A stretch of 64,000 nucleotides of DNA from Propionibacteriaceae bacterium (GCA_031262485.1 JAISHO010000018.1:17307-81306); one strand, 5' to 3'. Counted from the stretch's first letter, positions 1-9,273 are shown. Notes: generated by a model not told the origin, from the letters alone. Numbers and translations: made by a program.

Positions 1-812
1 TGACGAACTCGGCCCAGTGGTACGCCCAGTCCGATCTGTGGCGCGTCCCGGCCGATCCGGTCGCCGAGGGCAACGTCAAGGAATCGACCTTCTACCTGTC
101 GATCAAGTGGCCCGACGCGGCGGTCGACGGAGAGACGGTGACGGGCGACGACGCGCCGGTCTTCAGTCAGACGGCCGTCTACACCCCGAACAACCGCGAG
201 AACCTGGCCGCTTACATGTCCGTGGTGGCCGAGGCGACCTCGCCCGACTACGGCACGATCCGGGTGTTGAGAATGTCTGACACCCAACAGATCGAAGGCC
301 CGGGCCAGGCCTTCAACTCGATCACCGCCAGCGAGGAGATCGCCAGCCTGCTGCGTCCCTATCTCAACCAAGGGGCTTCATCCGCTCTCTACGGCAACCT
401 CCTGACCATTCCTCTGGGCGGCGGCTTGCTCTATGTCGATCCGATCTACACCCAGAACACGGAGACGGAGGGATCCTTCCCCGTGCTGCGGTATGTCGTC
501 GTCCGGTTCGGCAATCACATCGGCGTCTCCGACACCCTCCAGGGCGCCCTCGACCAAGTCTTCTCCGGCGACGCCGGGGCGACGACCGGCGAACAGGTCG
601 ACGACGACACCGGTGGCGGTGACGGTGGTGGCGAGGCTCCACCGACCGATCTCACCCGGGACCAACAGATCCAGGCCGCTCTCGGTGAGGCCGAGGCCCA
701 GTTCACCGCTGCCGATGAGGCTTTACGCAATGGTGATTTGGCTGCCTATCAGACGGCCAATGAGGCCGCTCACCAGGCCGTTCAGCGCGCCGTCGATCTC
801 GTCAACAGCTGA
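1..812 (+). CDS. UPF0182 family membrane protein, C-terminal part
   Basis: The reading frame is open from base 3 and ends at a TGA at 810-812, so only about the last 269 residues are present and the start lies left of the window. The sequence resembles the large extracytoplasmic C-terminal part of the UPF0182 family of actinobacterial membrane proteins, for example in the stretches FSQTAVYTPNNRENLAAY and YLNQGASSALYGN. Near the end there is a Gly/Asp-rich linker (DDDTGGGDGGGEAPP) followed by an Ala/Glu/Gln-rich helical tail. The membrane segments known for the family would be upstream. The biochemical function of the family is not established. The next gene, glnS, has its own promoter 60 nt downstream. 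Confidence 0.85.
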   Translation, partial: TNSAQWYAQSDLWRVPADPVAEGNVKESTFYLSIKWPDAAVDGETVTGDDAPVFSQTAVYTPNNRENLAAYMSVVAEATSPDYGTIRVLRMSDTQQIEGPGQAFNSITASEEIASLLRPYLNQGASSALYGNLLTIPLGGGLLYVDPIYTQNTETEGSFPVLRYVVVRFGNHIGVSDTLQGALDQVFSGDAGATTGEQVDDDTGGGDGGGEAPPTDLTRDQQIQAALGEAEAQFTAADEALRNGDLAAYQTANEAAHQAVQRAVDLVNS

Positions 813-858
813 GGGTGGATTCTGGCTCGGCGAATGAAAAGGAGTGAGAAGGAAGTGC

Positions 859-871
859 TACCTTTTCCCTC
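859..871 (+). promoter_or_regulatory. extended -10 promoter of glnS, predicted leaderless
   Basis: TACCTT at 859-864 is preceded by TGC (extended -10) and followed by only 7 nt before the ATG at 872. No Shine-Dalgarno sequence fits between them, so transcription probably begins at or next to the A of the start codon. No convincing -35 was seen. Confidence 0.5.
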
Positions 872-2635
872 ATGACGTCCGTCCCATCACCCACCGGGCC
901 TGTCGCCGATCTGGCGGCAGCGCCCGACGCTCAGGCCACCGTCTCCGGGGCATCCGATCCCACTGCGGGAGGCGATTTCATCGCCGCCGCTGTGAGGTCG
1001 GACAATGCCGCCGGGGTTTACCGGGGAAGGGTCCAGACTCGGTTCCCCCCGGAGCCCAACGGGTATCTTCACATCGGCCACGCCAAAGCGGTGACGGCGG
1101 ATTTCGGGATCGCCGAGGAGTTCTCCGGCATCTGCAATCTGCGCTTCGACGACACCAATCCCGACACCGAGTCGGTCGAGTTCGTCGATTCGATCGTCGA
1201 GGACATCCGCTGGCTCGGCTATGAGCCGGCCGCCGTGTTCTACGCCTCCGATTACTTCGAGCAGTTGTACGCCTGGGCTGAGTCCCTCATCGAGCGCGGT
1301 TTGGCTTATGTCGACGACCAGGACATCGAGGCCATCTCGGCGGGGCGCGGCGGCTTCGGCAAGCCAGGGGTGGAGAGCCCGTATCGCGAGCGCTCTCCGC
1401 AAGAGAATCTCGATCTCTTCCATCGGATGCAGGCCGGCGAGTTCGCCGATGGCGCCAAGGTGCTGAGGGCGAAGATCGACATGCAGGCTGAGAACATGCA
1501 GTTGCGCGATCCGGTGATGTACCGGATCCGCCGCACCCGTCACCATCGCACAGGCGACCGGTGGTGCGTCTATCCGCTCTACGACTGGGCCCACGGTCAA
1601 TCGGACGCCATCGAGGGCGTCACCCACTCGATGTGCACCCTCGAGTTCGAGAGCCACCGCCCGCTCTACGACTGGTTCCTCGAGCATCTCGACCTGCCCC
1701 GAGAGAAGCCGCGCCAATTGGAATTCGCCCGCCTCGAGCTGACCCACACGATCACCTCGAAGCGGCGCCTGGCCCGTCTCATCGATGAAGGGCATGTCTC
1801 CGGATGGGACGATCCGCGGATGCCGACCTTGCGTGGGTTGCGGCGCCGGGGATATCCGGCGGCGGCGATCCGGGGGTTCTGCTCCCACATCGGAGTGACG
1901 AAGACGAACTCACGGCACAACATCGAGGAGTTGGAAGCCTTCGTCCGTTCCGAGCTCAACGCCACCGCGTTGCGCCGGATGGCCGTCCTCAACCCCCTCA
2001 AACTCGTCATCGACAATTGGCCGGTCGACGCCGACGGAGAGCCGGTCGTCGAATGGTTCGAATTGGTCAACAACCCGGAGAACCCGGCCGACGGCACCCG
2101 GACGGCGCCCTTCTCCGGCGTCCTCTACATCGAAGCGGATGATTTCGCCGAGACCCCGCCGCCGAAGTTCTTCCGCCTCAGCCTCGGGCGCGAGGTGCGC
2201 TTGCGCGGCGCCTTCCTCGTGACGGCGACCGAGGTGGTCAAGGACGACGACGGCAACGTCATCGAAGTCCACGCCACCTATGATCCGGCCACCCGGGGCG
2301 GAGACGCCCCCGATGGGCGCAAGGTGAAGTCGACGATGCACTGGGTCTCGGCCGAGCACGCCCTCGACGCCACCGTCATGCTCTACGACCGTCTCTTCAC
2401 CACGGAAGTTCCCGGCGAGGCGACGGGCGATCCCTTCGACGACCTCAACCCCGACTCATGCGTGGCGCTGACCGGGTGCAAGGTCGAGGGGGCGCTTGAG
2501 GCGACGTCGCCGGGAGAGGTCGTCCAGTTTGAGCGGATCGGCTACTTCGCCAAGGATCCTGTCACGCCGATGCTGTTCCACCGCACCGTCGGACTCAAGG
2601 ACGAATGGGCGAAGATCCGGCAGCGTTCCCGCTGA
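872..2635 (+). CDS. glnS: glutaminyl-tRNA synthetase
   Basis: 587 residues. It attaches glutamine to tRNA-Gln in the cytoplasm using ATP. The class I HIGH signature lies in PPEPNGYLHIGHAKA (about residues 57-71) and the KMSKS-like loop in ITSKRRLARL (about 294). The GlnRS-type arrangement continues through the anticodon-binding beta-barrel (PLKLVIDNWP onward) to the end. About 45 residues of low-complexity sequence precede the catalytic core, longer than usual; the ATG at 872 is kept because the -10 element sits 7 nt before it. Many actinobacteria make Gln-tRNA indirectly through GatCAB, so a GlnRS is a useful lineage marker. It converges on the M16 peptidase gene with a 14 bp gap. Confidence 0.96.
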   Translation: MTSVPSPTGPVADLAAAPDAQATVSGASDPTAGGDFIAAAVRSDNAAGVYRGRVQTRFPPEPNGYLHIGHAKAVTADFGIAEEFSGICNLRFDDTNPDTESVEFVDSIVEDIRWLGYEPAAVFYASDYFEQLYAWAESLIERGLAYVDDQDIEAISAGRGGFGKPGVESPYRERSPQENLDLFHRMQAGEFADGAKVLRAKIDMQAENMQLRDPVMYRIRRTRHHRTGDRWCVYPLYDWAHGQSDAIEGVTHSMCTLEFESHRPLYDWFLEHLDLPREKPRQLEFARLELTHTITSKRRLARLIDEGHVSGWDDPRMPTLRGLRRRGYPAAAIRGFCSHIGVTKTNSRHNIEELEAFVRSELNATALRRMAVLNPLKLVIDNWPVDADGEPVVEWFELVNNPENPADGTRTAPFSGVLYIEADDFAETPPPKFFRLSLGREVRLRGAFLVTATEVVKDDDGNVIEVHATYDPATRGGDAPDGRKVKSTMHWVSAEHALDATVMLYDRLFTTEVPGEATGDPFDDLNPDSCVALTGCKVEGALEATSPGEVVQFERIGYFAKDPVTPMLFHRTVGLKDEWAKIRQRSR

Positions 2636-2642
2636 GGAACGC
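2623..2642. terminator. small hairpin between convergent glnS and M16 genes
   Basis: GCGTTCC at 2623-2629 and GGAACGC at 2636-2642 form a perfect 7 bp stem with a 6 nt loop that includes the glnS stop codon. It lies between two convergent genes and could act in both directions. It has no U tract. Confidence 0.35.
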
Positions 2643-2649
2643 GCTCGTC

Positions 2650-3975
2650 TCAGGTCTGGGGGATGGCCTCCGGGGCGATCCCCCAGGTGTCGGGCAACTG
2701 TGAGGTGTCGGCGACGACGACGAGGGTGGACTGATCCGGATCGATGAGTTCGCGATAGACCTCGCTCGCCCGCTCGGCGGTGACCTGACGCATCCGGGCG
2801 AGATGGCCGGTGATGTAGTCGAGGTCGAGGCCTCCGCTGGCGATGACGCCGGCCTGGGCGACGACGGCGTCGGCCGTCCCGTAGCTGAGCGGCGCGCTCT
2901 GGGTGAGATAGGCGATCGCTTCGGCGATCTCCTCGTCGGTGAAAGGATCCTTGAGTGTCAGGAGTTCACGGATCGCCTCCAGGGCCGGGTGGGCGACATC
3001 GGTGCGCACCGAGCATGAGACGGTGATGTAGCCGCCGCGGCGGAAGAGATGGGCGCTCATCGAGATGCCGTAGGTGTAGCCCTTCTCCTCCCGGATGACC
3101 CGGTTGAGGCGAGAGAGGAAGCTTCCGCCCATGGCGCAGATCGCCACCCGCAAGGCCGGCCAGCGCGGGTCGAGGCGGTCGAGTCCGGGCCAGCCGAAGC
3201 GGATGTCGGCCTGCACGGCCCCAGGCCGGTCGATGACATGGGAACTCGGCGCTGTGGTCGCCGGGGGAGTGTCTCCCCGCGGCGCTCGCGCAGGGCCACG
3301 CCAACCCCCGAACGCCTGGTCGGCGGCGGCCAGCACGTCGAGACCGCTGAGATCGCCGGCGACGATGAGCGTGGAGCGGTCGGGGCTGTAGGTGGCTTGG
3401 TGGAAGGCGCGGACGTCGTCGCCGCTGATGGCCTGGACCGTCGTCAGATCCCCTCCGGCGGGGCGGGAGACGCGCTCCTGGGGGGCGAAGAGCGAGCGGC
3501 GCACCTGCGAGCCGGCGACGTGGGAGCCGACGGCGCGGTTCTGATGGATCTCGGCCACCCGGTTGGCCCTCAGCCGAGCGATGTCCTCGTCGGCCAGATG
3601 CGGCGTGAGGACGGCTTCGGCGAAGAGGGGGAAGGCCATAGCGAGGTTGTCCGCCGGGGCGTCGATGACGCATTCGGTCGTCGTGAAACCGGCGGCGGCG
3701 GAGTAACTGGCTCCCAAGCTTTCCAACGCGTCCGCGAAAGCCGGGCCGGGGTGGGCGATCGTCCCTTCGTCGAGGGCCCGGGCGGTCAGGGTGGCGACTC
3801 CCTCACGATCCTTCGGCTCGCCGGCCAAGGCGATCGGCTGGAGCAGGCTGGCGGTGACGATGACTTGCCCGGGCAGATCGTAGAGCCACACCGGCGCACC
3901 GTTGCTGAGCGCGGCGACCTGGGGGAGGGGGAAATGCCATTCGGGCGTCGGATGGATCGGTGGGCGCGGGCGCAT
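2650..3975 (-). CDS. M16 family metallopeptidase-like protein, non-catalytic partner type
   Basis: 441 residues from the ATG at 3975 (MRPRPPIHPTPEWHF). The open frame extends further upstream, but that part only reads through the neighbouring gene. The fold signs of M16 (insulinase/processing peptidase) are present, including a REEKGYTYG segment matching the conserved R/Y substrate-binding motif of the C-terminal half. There is no HxxEH zinc motif in the N-terminal half; the corresponding stretch reads LDEGTIAHPGPAF. In M16B heterodimers one subunit carries the zinc site and the other the R/Y motif, which fits this pair. The start codon overlaps the TGA of the upstream partner by one base (TGATG), so the two are probably co-translated. 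Substrate unknown. Confidence 0.85.
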   Translation of the reverse strand: MRPRPPIHPTPEWHFPLPQVAALSNGAPVWLYDLPGQVIVTASLLQPIALAGEPKDREGVATLTARALDEGTIAHPGPAFADALESLGASYSAAAGFTTTECVIDAPADNLAMAFPLFAEAVLTPHLADEDIARLRANRVAEIHQNRAVGSHVAGSQVRRSLFAPQERVSRPAGGDLTTVQAISGDDVRAFHQATYSPDRSTLIVAGDLSGLDVLAAADQAFGGWRGPARAPRGDTPPATTAPSSHVIDRPGAVQADIRFGWPGLDRLDPRWPALRVAICAMGGSFLSRLNRVIREEKGYTYGISMSAHLFRRGGYITVSCSVRTDVAHPALEAIRELLTLKDPFTDEEIAEAIAYLTQSAPLSYGTADAVVAQAGVIASGGLDLDYITGHLARMRQVTAERASEVYRELIDPDQSTLVVVADTSQLPDTWGIAPEAIPQT

Positions 3976-5258
3976 CAGGGCAGCCTCCGATAGGTGAGGG
4001 TGGCGCGGTGATCGGGGGAGAGGCGGTCGGCGAACAGGCCGGCGACCTCTTCGGGGGTCGTGGCGCGCAGGCGATCGATCTGGGTCATGATCCGGTCCGG
4101 GTCGTCGAGCAGCCCGGTCGCCTCGCTGAGGGCGTCGACCCGATCGTCGAGGGCGGCCAGGGCCGACCAATGGTCCCGGGTGGCCTGAGCCAGCGCCCGG
4201 CGGTGCTCCGCCTCGCTCGGGCCTTCCGTGCGGAAACGCTCCCACGTCTCCATGAGGGCCGCTTCGAGGCGTTCCGGCTCCACGCCGTCGACACAGGTGG
4301 CCGAGGCGACGACAAGAGAGGTCCCCCGGGCCAAGCCGAGGTCGAAGGTCTCGGCGCTGTCGGCCAGATCGGTGCGGACGAGGTCTTGATGCAACCGGGC
4401 GCTCAAGCCGTCGGCGAGGACGCGCAACCCGAGCGAGATCGTGTCGCTGGCCGGATCCGTCGCCGCCGGGGCGCGCCAACAGCAGTAGACGGCGTCCTGG
4501 GGGACATCGGCCGTCAGGGTGAGACGGGGCAGATCCGTCAGCGGGTCGAGGACTGGGCCCTGCGGGGGGATGGCGGGCTCACCGGCGGGGAGGTCTGAGA
4601 AATGGCGTTCGACGAGATCGAGGGCGTCGTCGGCGGTGATCTCCCCAGCCAGGCTGAGGACGAGGTTGGCCGGGCGGTAGTGGCGGCGGAAGAAGGCGTG
4701 GACGTCGGCAAGGCTGGCGGCGGCGAGATCGTCGAGCGAGCCGATCGGCATGTGCGCGTAAGGGTGAGGAGAATCGGGCGAACCGGCCTGCCCGAAGCCG
4801 AGTTCGAGCAGGGAGGCGAAGGCGTCGCCATAGGGGACGTTGTCGTAGCGCTGGCGTTTCTCCTCGGTGACGACGTCGCGCTGGGTGTCGAGGTTGCGTT
4901 CCGTGACGGCCTCGAGCAACGAGCTCAACCGTTCGGCTTCGAGCCAGAGCGCGAACTCGAGGGCGCCGGTGGGCACCATCTCGAAGTAGTTCGTCCGATC
5001 GAACGAGGTGGTGGCGTTGGCCGACCCGCCGACGGCCTGGATCGCCGCCAGATGCTCCCCGGAGGCGACCTGGGCCGAACCGGAGAACATGAGGTGTTCG
5101 AAGAGATGAGCGAATCCGGTGCGCCCGGGGCGCTCGTCGGCTGACCCGACGCCGTACCACAGGTTGACGGCGACCGCCGGAATCGCGGGATCCGGGTTGA
5201 CGACCAGCCGGATGCCGTTCGAGGTCGTCAAACGATGTAACTGATACCGATGCTGCAT
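3975..5258 (-). CDS. M16 family zinc metallopeptidase, catalytic subunit
   Basis: 427 residues from the ATG at 5258 (MQHRYQLHRL). The inverted zinc motif HLFEH (H51, E54, H55) is intact. A downstream Glu in TEEKRQRYDN about 76 residues later is a good candidate third zinc ligand. The upstream extension of the frame, rich in Arg/Gly, is rejected because a -10 element lies 8 nt before this ATG. The protein is probably cytoplasmic, as no signal peptide is visible, and works with the non-catalytic partner encoded directly downstream. It is transcribed divergently from recQ. Confidence 0.88.
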   Translation of the reverse strand: MQHRYQLHRLTTSNGIRLVVNPDPAIPAVAVNLWYGVGSADERPGRTGFAHLFEHLMFSGSAQVASGEHLAAIQAVGGSANATTSFDRTNYFEMVPTGALEFALWLEAERLSSLLEAVTERNLDTQRDVVTEEKRQRYDNVPYGDAFASLLELGFGQAGSPDSPHPYAHMPIGSLDDLAAASLADVHAFFRRHYRPANLVLSLAGEITADDALDLVERHFSDLPAGEPAIPPQGPVLDPLTDLPRLTLTADVPQDAVYCCWRAPAATDPASDTISLGLRVLADGLSARLHQDLVRTDLADSAETFDLGLARGTSLVVASATCVDGVEPERLEAALMETWERFRTEGPSEAEHRRALAQATRDHWSALAALDDRVDALSEATGLLDDPDRIMTQIDRLRATTPEEVAGLFADRLSPDHRATLTYRRLP

Positions 5259-5272
5259 TGCCCGCCACCCTA
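5259..5272 (-). promoter_or_regulatory. -10 element of the M16 operon, predicted leaderless
   Basis: On the minus strand TAGGGT (5272-5267) stands 8 nt before the ATG at 5258. There is no ribosome-binding site in the gap. Confidence 0.4.
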
Positions 5273-5360
5273 GCGGATCGTGAGGGATTTTCCGTTTGTG
5301 GATGGATCGTCGGCCTCGACCTCTGGCTGTGGATCGTCCCGGCGCCGGGTCCGACTCTTC

Positions 5361-5373
5361 TAGGATCGACCCC
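5361..5373 (+). promoter_or_regulatory. -10 element of recQ, predicted leaderless
   Basis: TAGGAT at 5361-5366 is followed by 7 nt and then the GTG at 5374. This decides the GTG start over the upstream in-frame ATG at 5296, which lies before the promoter. Confidence 0.5.
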
Positions 5374-7224
5374 GTGCCCCGACTCTTCGCCACCGCCCCG
5401 GACGCCCTCCGTGAGATCTTCGGTTACGACTCCTTCCGCGGGTTCCAGCGCGAGGCGATCGAACAGGTCGCCGGCGGCGGCGACGCCATCGTCCTCATGC
5501 CGACGGGCGGGGGCAAGTCGTTGTGCTACCAGATCCCCGCGCTGCTGCGCGAGGGCACGGGGATCGTCATCTCCCCGCTCATCGCGCTCATGGCCGATCA
5601 GGTCGACGCCGTCGCCCAAGTCGGGATTCGGGCCGCCTATCTCAACTCGACGCTCACGAGGGCCGAACAAGCCGCCGTCGAGGCCCGTTATCTCGCTGGC
5701 GACCTCGATCTGCTCTATCTCGCCCCCGAACGCCTCGCCGTCCCCGCCACCCGTGACCTGCTCCAACGCGGGCGGGTCGCGCTCGTCGCCATCGACGAGG
5801 CCCACTGCGTCTCCCAATGGGGCCACGACTTCCGCCCCGACTACCTCGGACTGGCCGGTCTGCCCGAATGGTTCCCCGGCGTCCCGAGGATCGCCGTGAC
5901 GGCCACGGCGACGGCCGCGACGCGCCGCGAGATCGTCGAACGCCTCCATCTGGGCGACGCGCTGTGCCTCGTCGCCTCGTTCGACCGGCCGAACATCTTC
6001 TACCGGGTCGAGCCGAAGGCCCGCCCGGCCGATCAGATCGCCCGCTTCATCGCCACCGAGCACCCCGGCCAAGCCGGCGTCGTCTACGCCCTGGCCAGAG
6101 CCGGGACGGAACGCTTGGCCACCCATCTGCGATCGGCCGGGATCGACGCCGTGCCCTACCACGCCGGGCTGGCCGCCGCCGACCGGCACGCGGCTCAATC
6201 GCGCTTTCTGCGCCAGGACGGCGTCGTCATCGTCGCCACGATCGCCTTCGGCATGGGCATCGACAAACCCGACGTCCGCTTCGTCGTCCACGCCGATCTG
6301 CCCAAGTCGATCGAGGGGTATTACCAGGAGACGGGCCGGGCCGGGCGCGACGGCGAGCCCTCCGACGCCTGGATGGCCTATGGGCTGGGCGACGTCGTCC
6401 AGTTGCGCTCGCTCATCGAATCCGGCTCCGGCAGCGCCCAGCACAAGCATCAACAGCGCCTCCACCTCGACGCCATGCTGGCCTTGTGCGAGACGACCGA
6501 TTGCCGGCGGCGTCAGATGCTCGCCTATTTCGGGGAGGACATCGCCCCCTGCGGGCACTGCGACACCTGTCAGCAACCGCCGCCGACCTGGGATGGCACC
6601 GAAGCGGCCCAGAAATTGCTCTCGACCGTCGTGCGCCTCGACCGCGAACGGCGCCAGCACTTCGGCGTCGGACAGATCATCGACATTCTGCGCGGCCACA
6701 CCACCGAACGGACGACCCGCTTTCGGCATGAGACGTTGTCGACCTGGGGGATCGGCGGCGATCTGACGATGCCGCAGTGGCGCGGGGTGGCCCGGCAACT
6801 GTTGGCCCGGGGGGATCTGGCCATCTCCGACGACGGCCACGACACCCTGCTCGTGACCGACCACGGCTGGGAGGTGCTGCGCGGCGAGCGATCGGTGGCG
6901 CTGCGCGTCGAGAGCGCCCCGTCGGGGAAGCCACGGAAGACCGCCAAGACGAAGGTCGCCGCCGGCGGGGTGGAGACGCCCCAGGAGGAGAACCTGACGA
7001 GCGAAGAGGAGACGCTCTTCGAGGCTTTACGGCAGTGGCGGCGCCAGGAGGCGACCGAACAGCAGGTTCCGGCCTACGTCGTCTTCCACGATGCGACGCT
7101 ACGCGCCATCGCCCGGGCCAAGCCGACCTCACACGAGCAGTTGGGCCTCGTCAGCGGCGTCGGCGCCAGGAAACTCGAACGTTATGGTGATGCTGTCCTG
7201 GGCGTCGTCGGCGGGGGCGGGTAG
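5374..7224 (+). CDS. recQ: ATP-dependent DNA helicase RecQ
   Basis: 616 residues from GTG 5374. This is a superfamily 2 3'-5' helicase of recombination and replication-fork repair. Visible elements in order: Q-motif region FRGFQREAIEQV; Walker A in MPTGGGKSLCYQ; DEAH box in AIDEAHCVSQWGHDF; motif III region AVTATATAATR; motif VI in YYQETGRAGRDG; zinc-binding RQC cysteines in CETTDCRRRQML and PCGHCDTC; and a C-terminal HRDC domain (LFEALRQWRRQEA to GARKLERYGDAV). The domain set is complete for bacterial RecQ. The last 96 bp overlap the convergent acetyltransferase gene. Confidence 0.96.
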   Translation: MPRLFATAPDALREIFGYDSFRGFQREAIEQVAGGGDAIVLMPTGGGKSLCYQIPALLREGTGIVISPLIALMADQVDAVAQVGIRAAYLNSTLTRAEQAAVEARYLAGDLDLLYLAPERLAVPATRDLLQRGRVALVAIDEAHCVSQWGHDFRPDYLGLAGLPEWFPGVPRIAVTATATAATRREIVERLHLGDALCLVASFDRPNIFYRVEPKARPADQIARFIATEHPGQAGVVYALARAGTERLATHLRSAGIDAVPYHAGLAAADRHAAQSRFLRQDGVVIVATIAFGMGIDKPDVRFVVHADLPKSIEGYYQETGRAGRDGEPSDAWMAYGLGDVVQLRSLIESGSGSAQHKHQQRLHLDAMLALCETTDCRRRQMLAYFGEDIAPCGHCDTCQQPPPTWDGTEAAQKLLSTVVRLDRERRQHFGVGQIIDILRGHTTERTTRFRHETLSTWGIGGDLTMPQWRGVARQLLARGDLAISDDGHDTLLVTDHGWEVLRGERSVALRVESAPSGKPRKTAKTKVAAGGVETPQEENLTSEEETLFEALRQWRRQEATEQQVPAYVVFHDATLRAIARAKPTSHEQLGLVSGVGARKLERYGDAVLGVVGGGG

Positions 7225-7728
7225 GAGACGCACCATTCTCATATTGCCGAGCGTGTTCGGTTTGAGACGGTCGAAGGGCAATTCGGGCACCCGGTCGTCG
7301 TCATGGGAGCGGAGCAGTTGAGCGAAGGTCTCCGGAGTGATCGCCTCGCCGTCGCCCTGCGGCATCGGAGTGAACCCATGGCGGGCGAAGAAGTCCGTCT
7401 CGAAGGTGAGGCAGAACAGGCGGCGCACACCGATCCGCGTCGCCATCGTGACGAGGCGATCGAGCAGGGCTCCGCCGATGCCATGGCCTTGGCTGGCGGG
7501 ATCGACGACGAGCGTGCGGATCTCCGCCAGATCGGGCCCGTAGACGTGGAGCGAGCCGCACCCGACGATCCGGCCGTGGTACTCGGCGACCTGGAACTCA
7601 CGGATCCCCTCGTAGTAAGACACCGCCGAACGGGGGACGAGCCGGCCTTGGCCGACGTAGAGATGCGACAGTTCCCGGATGGCGGGAACATCCCCGGTCC
7701 GAGCCGAACGCACCTTGACAGAAGTCAC
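7129..7728 (-). CDS. argA: GNAT N-acetyltransferase, N-acetylglutamate synthase-like (ArgA/Rv2747 type)
   Basis: 199 residues from the GTG at 7728, chosen over the TTG at 7734 because TAGTCT lies 7 nt before it. A single GNAT domain is present with the acetyl-CoA loop DPASQGHGIGGALLDRL. The surrounding sequence (EIRTLVVDPA, LTFETDFFARHGF, KPNTLGN) closely follows the short actinobacterial glutamate N-acetyltransferase typified by M. tuberculosis Rv2747, which makes N-acetylglutamate as the first step of arginine synthesis. That family normally ends soon after the LGN-RM segment. Here about 25 more residues (PADDAQDSITITFEF and beyond) are encoded antisense to the end of recQ. The symbol is by similarity; another amino-acid acetyltransferase is possible. 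Confidence 0.82.
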   Translation of the reverse strand: MTSVKVRSARTGDVPAIRELSHLYVGQGRLVPRSAVSYYEGIREFQVAEYHGRIVGCGSLHVYGPDLAEIRTLVVDPASQGHGIGGALLDRLVTMATRIGVRRLFCLTFETDFFARHGFTPMPQGDGEAITPETFAQLLRSHDDDRVPELPFDRLKPNTLGNMRMVRLLPAPADDAQDSITITFEFPGADAADEAQLLV

Positions 7729-7741
7729 AACCAAGAGACTA
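7729..7741 (-). promoter_or_regulatory. -10 element of the ArgA-like gene, predicted leaderless
   Basis: On the minus strand TAGTCT (7741-7736) is followed by 7 nt and the GTG at 7728. No Shine-Dalgarno sequence is present. Confidence 0.4.
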
Positions 7742-7852
7742 AGGCATCAGCCCGATGAAGGAGGGCCACGGGGAGCCTTCGATCGGGCCGGGCGGCGGGC
7801 TCGCTTGGACCTTCTCGCTGCGATGTCGTAGCGGGGTGGAAGAATAGGCGCC

Positions 7853-8185
7853 ATGCCGACCCCCGATCTGACCGCCGTCGTCTACAACGCCGATGGCCTC
7901 GTGCCCGTCGTCGTGCAGGAGGCGACGACGCGCGACGTCCTCATGCTCGCCTGGATGGACGCCGAGGCGCTGCGCCGCACGCTCGCCACCGGAAGGGCGA
8001 CGTATTGGTCACGTTCGCGCAAGGAGTATTGGGTCAAGGGGGAGACGTCGGGGCACACCCAGGCGGTTCGTGAAGTCAGGCTCGATTGTGACGGCGACAC
8101 GATCCTTCTCACCGTCGATCAGACGGGCCCGGCCTGTCACCTTGAGACGACGACGTGCTTCGACAGCCGGGAGCCGCTGCGATGA
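7853..8185 (+). CDS. hisI: phosphoribosyl-AMP cyclohydrolase
   Basis: 110 residues, typical of monofunctional HisI. It opens the purine ring of phosphoribosyl-AMP in histidine biosynthesis. Family motifs are intact: [29 protein letters not shown], the metal-binding CDGD and the GPACH segment with the catalytic cysteine region. It is the first gene of an overlapping run: its TGA overlaps the ATG of lgt (ATGA at 8182-8185). The sister gene for HisE and the rest of the pathway are not adjacent; hisD-C-B-H lie 11.5 kb downstream. Confidence 0.96.
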   Translation: MPTPDLTAVVYNADGLVPVVVQEATTRDVLMLAWMDAEALRRTLATGRATYWSRSRKEYWVKGETSGHTQAVREVRLDCDGDTILLTVDQTGPACHLETTTCFDSREPLR

Positions 8186-9273
8186 GCCTCCTGGCCACAC
8201 CGATGTTCATCCCCAGCCCGCCGGAGGCGGTCTGGCATCTCGGCCCCGTGCCGATCCGGGCTTACGCGTTGTGCGTGTTGAGCGGCATCGTCGTCGCCTG
8301 GATCATCGCCCGGACACGTTGGAAGCGGCGCGGCGGGGAGACGGAGACCTTCGACGACGTCATCCTCGTCGCCGTCATCACCGGCATCATCGGCGCCCGG
8401 ATCTACTACGTCGTCGTCGACGGCTGGCCGGACTTCTTCGGCCCCGACGGCGACTGGACGGGGATCTTCCGGATGTGGGAGGGCGGCCTCGGCATCCTCG
8501 GCGGCATCGTCTTCGGGGCGTTGGGGGCCTGGTTCATGTGCCACCGCAAGCAGGTCAGCTTCCTCATTTTGGCCGATTGCGTCGCCCCGGCGCTGCCCTT
8601 CGCCCAAGCCATCGGACGGCTCGGCAACTGGTTCAACCAGGAGGTCTACGGCCTGCCGACGACGCTGCCCTGGGGGCTGGAGATCGATCTCGCCCATCGG
8701 GTCGCCGGCTACGCCGCCGACGCCACCTTCCACCCCACCTTCCTCTACGAGATGATCTTCAACCTCGTCGTCGGGGTCTTCCTCCTCATCCTTTCGGCTC
8801 GCCTCGGGCGTCGCCTCAAACCGGGAGTCCTCTTCGCCATCTACGGCGTCTGCTACGCCTGCGGCCGCTTCCTCATCGAATTGGTGCGGATCGATCCGGT
8901 GCCGGTCGTCTTCGGTCTACGCAGCAACTCCTGGGCGATCATCGCCGTCGGGCTGGTCGCGATCGTCGGCGTCGTCGCCCTCAGCCGTCGATCGGGGGGA
9001 GACGATCGAGTCGTCGCCCCGGTGGCCGACGAGACAGCGGAGCGCCCAGTCGAGGAGAACATCGGGGAAGAATCGGGCGAACTGGCGGCCGAAACGTCAT
9101 CGACGACAGTCGGCGGTTCCAGTGAAAGCCGCACGGATCTGGACGACGAGGCGGCTGATCCGTCTCGCCCCAACACCGCTTCCCGGGACATCCCCGAGAA
9201 AATCGGAGTCGCCGCCTATACTGAACCGCGCGATTCCACTGATAGTCCAACGCCACCCGGTGGTGTGGGATGA
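8182..9273 (+). CDS. lgt: prolipoprotein diacylglyceryl transferase
   Basis: 363 residues from the ATG at 8182 that overlaps the hisI stop. It transfers diacylglycerol from phosphatidylglycerol to the lipobox cysteine of prolipoproteins, in the cytoplasmic membrane. The Lgt signature [13 protein letters not shown] is present, and several hydrophobic segments alternate with the conserved GARIYYVV and GGLGILGGI loops. After the last membrane helix (about residue 270) there is an acidic tail of about 90 residues rich in Glu, Asp, Ser and Thr, probably cytoplasmic and disordered; such tails occur in actinobacterial Lgt. The trp genes that often separate hisI from lgt in actinobacteria are absent here. 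Confidence 0.96.
   Translation: MSLLATPMFIPSPPEAVWHLGPVPIRAYALCVLSGIVVAWIIARTRWKRRGGETETFDDVILVAVITGIIGARIYYVVVDGWPDFFGPDGDWTGIFRMWEGGLGILGGIVFGALGAWFMCHRKQVSFLILADCVAPALPFAQAIGRLGNWFNQEVYGLPTTLPWGLEIDLAHRVAGYAADATFHPTFLYEMIFNLVVGVFLLILSARLGRRLKPGVLFAIYGVCYACGRFLIELVRIDPVPVVFGLRSNSWAIIAVGLVAIVGVVALSRRSGGDDRVVAPVADETAERPVEENIGEESGELAAETSSTTVGGSSESRTDLDDEAADPSRPNTASRDIPEKIGVAAYTEPRDSTDSPTPPGGVG

Noticed and set aside
5296..5373. Upstream ATG start for recQ
   Set aside because: It would place 26 unconserved residues before the helicase and lies upstream of the -10 element.
4579..6864. 761-codon minus-strand frame across recQ and the M16 gene
   Set aside because: It runs through the divergent promoter region and shadows recQ; only its start region would be new, and it has no motifs.
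7841..7852. Leaderless promoter for hisI (AGAATA before the ATG)
   Set aside because: It does not fit TANNNT at any spacing of 6-8 nt, so it was not listed with the other leaderless starts.
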